Origin: Gavia stellata
Lineage: Eukaryota > Chordata > Aves > Gaviiformes > Gaviidae
Assembly: GCF_030936135.1 (NCBI RefSeq)
Contig: NC_082620.1
Span: forward strand, 930,001-994,000
Reading direction: 5' to 3'
Length of the DNA: 64,000 nucleotides
Part shown: in pieces, positions 57,751-64,000 of the stretch
Numbering within the stretch: the stretch's first letter is position 1
How the letters are laid out: each line of letters opens with the position of its first letter
Made by a program: the position numbers and the translations under genes
The notes under the pieces: generated by a model
The model's input: only the letters and a program-made list of their open reading frames with translations
Told to the model about the DNA's origin: nothing
The model's database searches: none

Positions 57751-60700
57751 GTCCTCTTCCCCGCCACAGATTTCGGCTCTGACTCACCGGCGTGGCACCA
57801 CACCCCCACCCCCTGCCACGCGGCCGGCAGGATTTCTGCTGAAAAACGTAATTCATGGCAGACGAGGAAATCCGGTCCCTTTTATATCCCTCCCCTGTGT
57901 CACACCACGTTGTCGTGTAACGCGGTCGTTATCTCGCGGCCTCTCCCATCCCTACCCATGTCCCCAGCCTTGGGGACAGCGGGGACACGGGCGTCCTGGT
58001 GACACACCGGACTTGGGGGGTTTTTTTGGGCAGTGGCTCCTATGTTTTCGGGCAAAGTTGAGGCTGGGACAGCCTTTCCAGGAATGATTTTCGGGTAATA
58101 AGATTGGCATCACTGGCCGGCGCAAGGGAGGGAATTTGGCTTTGCCAGGACTTGATGCTGTCAGTGTCTCCACAGCCAAAAATCTCAGATTACCCCTAAA
58201 AATTTTAGGGAAAGCTTTTGCACTTGAACTCTGATGGTGAGCATCCCTGGGATGGCGTTAATCCACCTCGGGGGGGAATTTATTTTAATATTTCCAGCGT
58301 CCTGCAATGCGTTTCAGCCTCGAGGACCTTTAAAGTAAGTCCCTGAGCCAAAAGGGGTTTTTTTCCCCTTTTAAAATCCAGGCAAAAATCCCCCAAAATG
58401 GGATTTCCGCCACGCGCCAACCCAATTTCTCCCCATCCCCAAAAAATCACTGGGAAAAAAAAAACAAACACCGGAGCTTGTAATTCCTATTGCGGTTTGC
58501 ACAACAGCCCCGAAGAGCTAGAAGCAGCTGTCAACATCTGGTTGGCATCGCACCCCGGTGACCCCATCGCCGTGCCGGCGTTTGGCAAATTGGGTCAAAC
58601 CGCGGTGGTTTTGCCGCCGTGAGGCTCTTTGAAGGTGCGGGTTGAGATGGGATCGGGCCAGGAAGCGGCTGGAGCTGGAAAACATCGGCCCGGGTGATGA
58701 AATTCAGGGCAAAGTCCATAAGGAAATGGGGATTTGTAATAAAATTGGGTTGGGCGATGCCAGCACAGCCTTCCCCAGGGATTTCAGCCTTAAAAGGTCT
58801 TGGGTTGACTTTGCCATCGGGATTTTGTGTTGCTCCCGGAGGGGTTTTCGCCTCCACCCTTACCCAGGGGATGGTCCTGCTGCATCCCGGCACCGCACGC
58901 TCCGGCTGAAGGGACGCGATGAAGCATCATCCCCGGCGCCCCGACCCTGGAGACATCAAAGCGCTTTAACATCCCTCAGGTTTGGATTTCACCGCTGGAT
59001 CCTCTCGGATTTCACTTTTTACCTTTAAACCCGGACTAGTTAAACCCCTCTCCGTGTTAGGCTGGGATTAAAGCGCATGAAACCCTCCGGTCCTGGGGTT
59101 AGAGACAGGCAGACGCTCCGTGTCCAAGAACGCTGAACCCAATAAAAGCAACGATTGTCATTTAATTTACCCCAATTAATAAGCAGTGAGCCTCGTTTAA
59201 AGTTTTCCAGGCGAAGCAGCGACTCTCTAGTCCTAAACCGCGCTGGGTTGGGTGGCGTTTCATCCCTTAAAGAGGGAAAGGATTGGAAAATAAAGGAATT
59301 TTCTGGTTTATCCATTAAAGGGGGGGAATGATCCCCTAGTGCCGGGTCTTGCAAAGGTTGATTTTGCATTTCAGCCCCTTATTTTGCATTTTCTGGGTGA
59401 CCTGACGTACATGGCAAAGACGGGGAGAAAAGAGGCCGGGGCTAAAAATAACCGGGTGAGTCAGGCCGCGGCGCCGGGGGTGTTGTGCCGACGGAGCCGA
59501 GAACCATGGGGAGGAGGGAGGGAATCCGTTTTCCCTTCGGCTTCGCATGTTCGTGTGAGTGGATTCCTCTTCCTCCTCCAAGAAGAAAGAAAAAGGGAGA
59601 TAGGTATATATACTCACACATATACAATATATAGATATTATATACATATATATATATGTATATAATGCCACTTTTCCCTGCCCGTAAAAACTCCTTGGAC
59701 TTCACAAACTACCCTCACGCAGCCAAAATTGCAGGAAAAAGGGATTTTTTCCCCCTTTCCCATAACACTGAGACGAAATAATTCCCCTTTGCCGGAGTTC
59801 TCCCCTTCAGGAGCTATTTATGGAGCAAAAGGAGAGTGGCTGTTAACAATAATAATTAATCATTAATGATAATAAGCAGATAACGGCCACTCCCGTGTCT
59901 TAATTTGCAGCAATGCTCCTTTTTCTTTAATTTTTGCTTAGTTCCATTATTTTTCCATCCCATTCCCATGTTGTCAATGAGGCTATGGGGGAATTTGAGG
60001 GGTTTGGAGGGTTTTGGGGGTTCAAACACGAGGATTTTCTCCGCCTGGGGAGAAAAAGGTTGGAATCGGGACATTTTTGGCTGTTTGCTGCCCCGAGACC
60101 GGGCGGCCGGCGCGTCCCCAAGGCCACCGACCTTGGCTCAAGGTCGCCGCGATAAGGGACGCGCGAGCAAGAGTCGCGCCGGCGGCGCCCCAAAAACCGC
60201 CGTCAGCGAACCCCGCAACGAGCGGCCTCCCCGGCATCACCATCCCAGCGGGAAAGCCACCCAAAATTGCTCCGGATTTAGGAATTCTCCCGGTTTTGGG
60301 GAGGATTTGGCAGCGGCCGGGTCCTGCCTGACCCCGAACATCCCGCGGTGCCCGGAGAAATTGGGGGTTCGCTCCCGGAGCGATGATTTTCCTTGCAGGC
60401 AGATTTTGGTCTGCCCGTCCCGTGTTCCCAGCCGGGCTTGGCAAAGCCAAAAAAAGCTGATTTTTTCACCCCAAATAGCCCAATTTTGCTAATTGAAGGC
60501 ATCCTGACAGCCTGCAAGCTGCCAGCGTCCCCATCGGCATCCCCTTCTGCGGCCGGTCACCTGCGGGGAGCCTGGAAAGGGGCCGGAGGATGATTTTTGG
60601 GCTGATTTTCAGGGTTTTGGGGGACAGGGGATTGCATAAATGCAGTTTTAGAGGCTGGGAGCGTCGTTGCTGTCGCAATATTAAAGGCGAGGGTGGGCTG

Positions 60701-61380
60701 GGTGCTGCCGAGCGTCTCCCCGGGCGGGGGGGATGCTCCACGCGCCCCGCTTCAGATGGAGAAGGGAGATCTGAAGAGCTTTAAGGATGCTCCGTGGGAC
60801 GCCATTCCATTTTGAATGAATTAATTTAATTAATAATTCCCACACACACGCACAAAGCTGGAGCCGGGTGAGTTTTTCCTGCCCAGCACCCACGGGGAGC
60901 ACGTCGGACGCTGGGAGCCGGCGGCGTTGGCATCGCAAGCTGCAAAACGCCACAAAAGGGAAAGAAAAAGCGCAAAAATCCGCGTACCTTGCATTAAAAA
61001 TCCCTCCAGCCACGGGCAAGATGGGCTTTGCCCCCTCCTCCCCTTACTGGACTGGGAAGTGCCCAGTTTCTGCACTGGGAATAGGTTGGAGCAAGCTCCC
61101 ATCGGCAATTACCGCCCCGCAGGAAGACGGATTAATCCCCATTACCTAATTAAGTCGCTGAATAATAATTAGTCAGGTATTTCTTTGCTCTTCAGTCATA
61201 AAATCTCTTTTGCAGGGGCATGTTTTACAGCCCGTCCCGCACATCAAACACGTTTCTGCTTACTCAGAAGCAAAAAAGAATCATCGCCCCTGGCCCGGGG
61301 CGGCGAGCATCGTCCCGCTGCCCGTGCCCCCCCCACTCCCGCAGCGCTGGGCTGGGGTTTGAGGGGTCACCGTCCTCCCA
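57751..61380. other. Unique non-coding stretch far upstream of SLC2A1
   Basis: 3.6 kb with no recognisable gene. A TA/CA-rich microsatellite lies at 59,604-59,665; short A and T runs are scattered. No splice-linked frames with recognisable protein features. Confidence 0.5.
59604..59665. repeat. TA-rich microsatellite
   Basis: Alternating TATATA/CACACATA sequence with a central ATATATATATAT tract. Confidence 0.85.
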
Positions 61381-61383
61381 GGA

Positions 61384-62310
61384 CGATGCAATTTGATTTT
61401 TTGGGGGGGCCATCACCCTCCCAAGATGATGCAATTTGATTTTTGGGGGGCCATCACCCTCCCAGGACAATGCAATTAGATTTTGGGGGGCCATCACCCT
61501 CCCAGGATGATGCAATTTGATTTTTGGGGGGCCATCACCCTCCCAGGACAATGCAATTAGATTTTGGGGGGCCACCACCCTCCCAGGACAATGCAATTTG
61601 ATTTTTGGGGGGCCATCACCCTCCCAGGACGATGCAATTTGACTTTTTGGGGCCATCACCCTCCCAAAACAACGCACTTTGATTTTTTGGAGGCCATCAC
61701 CCTCCCAGGATGATGCAATTTGATTTTCTGGGGGGCCATCACCCTCCCAGGATGATGCAATTTGATTTTTTGGGACCATCACCCTCCCAAAATGATGCAA
61801 TTTGATTTTTTGGGGGGGCCATCACCCTCCCAGGACAATGCAATTTGATTTTGGGGGGCCATCGTCCTCCCAGGACAATGCAATTTGATTTTTGGGGGGC
61901 CATCACCCTCCCAGGATGATGCAATTTGATTTTTTGGGGCCATCACCCTCCCAAAACAATGCAATTTGATTTTTTGGAGGCCATCACCCTCCCAGGATGA
62001 TGCAATTTGATTTTGGGGGGGCCATCACCCTCCCAAAATGATGCAATTTGATTTTTTGGGGGGGCCATCACCCTCCCAGGACAATGCAATTTGATTTTGG
62101 GGGGCCATCGTCCTCCCAGGACAATGCAATTTGATTTTTGGGGGGCCATCACCCTCCCAGGATGATGCAATTTGATTTTTTGGGGCCATCACCCTCCCAA
62201 AACAATGCAATTTGATTTTTTGGAGGCCATCACCCTCCCAGGATGATGCAATTTGATTTTGGGGGGGCCATCACCCTCCCAAAACAATGCAATTTGATTT
62301 TTTGGGGGGT
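61384..62310. repeat. 41-bp minisatellite with TGATGCAAT elements, about 23 copies
   Basis: Unit: GATGCAATTTGATTTTTTGG, then GGGGCCATCACCCTCCCAGG. Period 41 with small changes in the T and G runs. Ten units contain the exact nonamer TGATGCAAT; the others carry CAATGCAAT or CGATGCAAT. A six-unit block (246 bp) is duplicated: the copy starting at 61,791 is repeated from 62,037. Confidence 0.96.
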
Positions 62311-63470
62311 GCTCCCAGCATCCCTCCACCTCCCAAAGCCTCACCCGCCCTCTCAATAACCCCGTTCCCCAAACTCATGACTCAGCATCTCCCGAAAATT
62401 CAGGAGGCGGATTGCAAAACTCATGACTTGACCCGTTCCTTTCCAAGTCGGAGAAGAAGAAAAGCCACACCGCCGGCTCGCCTCCAAAAAAAAAAACTCT
62501 CCCCAAAACCGTCTCTGCCGGCTTTGGGGTTTATTCCACTTTTTGTTGAGGCTTTATAAGTAATGAAGAATAAAAAGGTCGGATAGAAATTATCTGTATT
62601 ATTCTTAGCTGCGTCGGGCTGGGAGAGGCGAGGAGTCACCAACGCTTGCCCCAAGCATCGATGGGCGAGACACGGCAGAGCTTGCAACCCGTCGCTCATG
62701 GATTTCGGGATATACTCCCTCTTTTTGGGGGCGATGCAAAGCCGTTGGATAAAACCGATGGAAAATAACACCCCCCCCAAACCCCTCTCCCGGTTGATTT
62801 TCTTGCCGGGTCGCACCGGCCCCTCGCTTCTCCCAATTAAAAGAATTAAAGAAAGGAAATTGGAGATGCGGCCCCCGCTGCACCTCGTCTGGAGTAATTA
62901 AAGGCCAAGGTTTTAATGAGCGGCTGGTTAAATACAAAAGCAGAAGGAAAGGGAAAGTCTGCGCTCATTAGAAGGAAGCGGAGGCGGCGGAGCGGGGGGC
63001 TCGGACCCCCCAAAAATCGGGGGTGACGTGTAGGGTCTTGCTGCGGCCGCGGGGAAGGGGGGCCGATACCCTTCGCCGTTAAATCCTGAAATCTTGGGAG
63101 GGTGTTCCCAGCTGGAGTTGGCCGGAGGGGGTGCCGAGAGGCTTTTTGCACCTTATCTTGGCAGTTTGCAAGGTTTAATGCTTTTAAATCCCACTTGGAG
63201 GCTCCGATGGAGCCTGAAAGTCCCCAATGGCCAAACCGGCTCCGATGGCTTCCAGGCTGGCTTTTCCGTCCCCGTTCCCAGGGGCTGTAAATGTGACGGG
63301 AGCAGTTCAAAGCCCGGAATATTTGCCGAAGGGCTGCAAACGAGGCCCGAGTCCCTCCCAAAGTGCACGGCTGCAAAATAGCCCCCTTCGGCTTGATCCT
63401 GCATGCCCCAAAACCCTTCATGCACCTGCAGAGGCGGCTCTTTCCCTGTTTTCAGGCTTTGCTTCCCGTG
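62311..63470. other. Unique DNA between the last two arrays
   Basis: No gene recognised. There is a short run of A near 62,489 and C near 62,771. Confidence 0.5.
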
Positions 63471-64000
63471 CAGTCATCCCATGCAATCCCATGCAATCCC
63501 ATGCAATCCCTTGCAGTCATCCCATGCAATCCCGTGCAGTCATCCTATGCAATCCCAAGAAATTATCCCGTGCAGTCATCCCATGCAATCCCATGCAATC
63601 CCATGCAATCCCTTGCAGTCATCCCATGCAATCCCGTGCAGTCATCCTATGCAATCCCAAGAAATTATCCCACGCAGTCATCCCATGCAATCCCACACAA
63701 TCATCCCATGCAGTCATCCCATGCAATCCCATGCAGTCATTCCATGCAATCCCAAGCAATTATCCCACGCAGTCATCCCATGCAATCCCACACAATCATC
63801 CCATGCAGTCATTCCATGCAATCCCAAGCAATTATCCCACGCAGTCATCCCATGCAATCCCACACAATCATCCCATGCAGTCATCCCATGCAATCTGATG
63901 CAATCCAATGCAATCCCATGCAGTCATCCCATGCAATCCCATGCAATCCTATGTAGGCATCCCATGCAATCCCAAGCAATTATCCCATGCAGTCATCCCA
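63471..64000. repeat. ATGCAATCCC satellite-like array reaching the right edge
   Basis: 10-bp units ATGCAATCCC mixed with GCAGTCATCCC and CAATTATCCC units. A 102-bp higher-order block (landmark TTGCAGTC at 63,511 and 63,613) occurs twice, and a second higher-order pattern with CACGCAGTCATCCC follows. The array continues beyond the window. Confidence 0.95.

Noticed and set aside
56641-58087. Long plus-strand frames with repeated RPEATGMGS-like peptides
   Set aside because: Direct translation of the 46-bp repeat; no evidence of a gene.
61384-62310. Regular 41-bp repeat resembling a CRISPR array
   Set aside because: There are no unique spacers: the whole unit repeats, and the genome is a vertebrate one. 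It is a minisatellite.

Overview
The window looks like avian nuclear DNA, probably from a small GC-rich chromosome. It carries three CR1-type LINE copies with the bird/reptile CR1 3' tail (ATTCTGTG octamers), compact vertebrate genes with GT-AG introns, and many GC-rich minisatellites. I placed exon ends by reading splice sites and checking that codon phase closes from exon to exon. The species is not determined.

Layout. (1) 1-18,472, minus strand: the 5' part of a coiled-coil gene, called CCDC30 from its sequence and its place next to PPCS; five exons (291 codons) are visible and the gene runs off the left edge. Its second exon lies between two CR1 copies, and a third CR1 piece lies at the left edge. 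(2) 21,314-23,643, minus strand: PPCS, complete in three exons (303 aa), a coenzyme A biosynthesis enzyme. (3) 23,644-23,771: a very short divergent promoter with three 27-bp units of back-to-back ETS motifs and an RFX-type X-box. (4) 23,772-37,316, plus strand: ZMYND12, eight exons, MYND zinc finger plus TPR-like helices; its first exon has no AUG in the MYND frame. Intron 1 holds a 1.5-kb minisatellite. (5) 37,317-40,104: intergenic, partly CpG-rich, no gene recognised. (6) 40,105-53,140, minus strand: SLC2A1 (GLUT1), complete, ten coding exons (490 aa) with a long 3' UTR. (7) 53,141-64,000: the GLUT1 CpG-rich promoter, then four separate tandem arrays (19, about 46, 41 and about 10 bp units) with unique non-coding DNA between them.

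The genes do not form one pathway. PPCS is a housekeeping enzyme sharing a promoter with ZMYND12, which is linked to cilia and flagella. CCDC30 has a partial X-box at its presumed start codon, so it may share RFX control with ZMYND12 (inference). SLC2A1 lies tail to tail with ZMYND12, whereas as I recall the human map RIMKLA is the neighbour on that side, so the order here appears rearranged.

The observations I would look at first are: the CCDC30 exon whose acceptor tract is CR1 tail sequence and whose frame continues into a CR1 endonuclease-reverse transcriptase; the missing AUG in ZMYND12; the ETS/X-box divergent promoter; and a 41-bp satellite upstream of SLC2A1 carrying ten exact copies of the C/EBP-ATF composite site TGATGCAAT.
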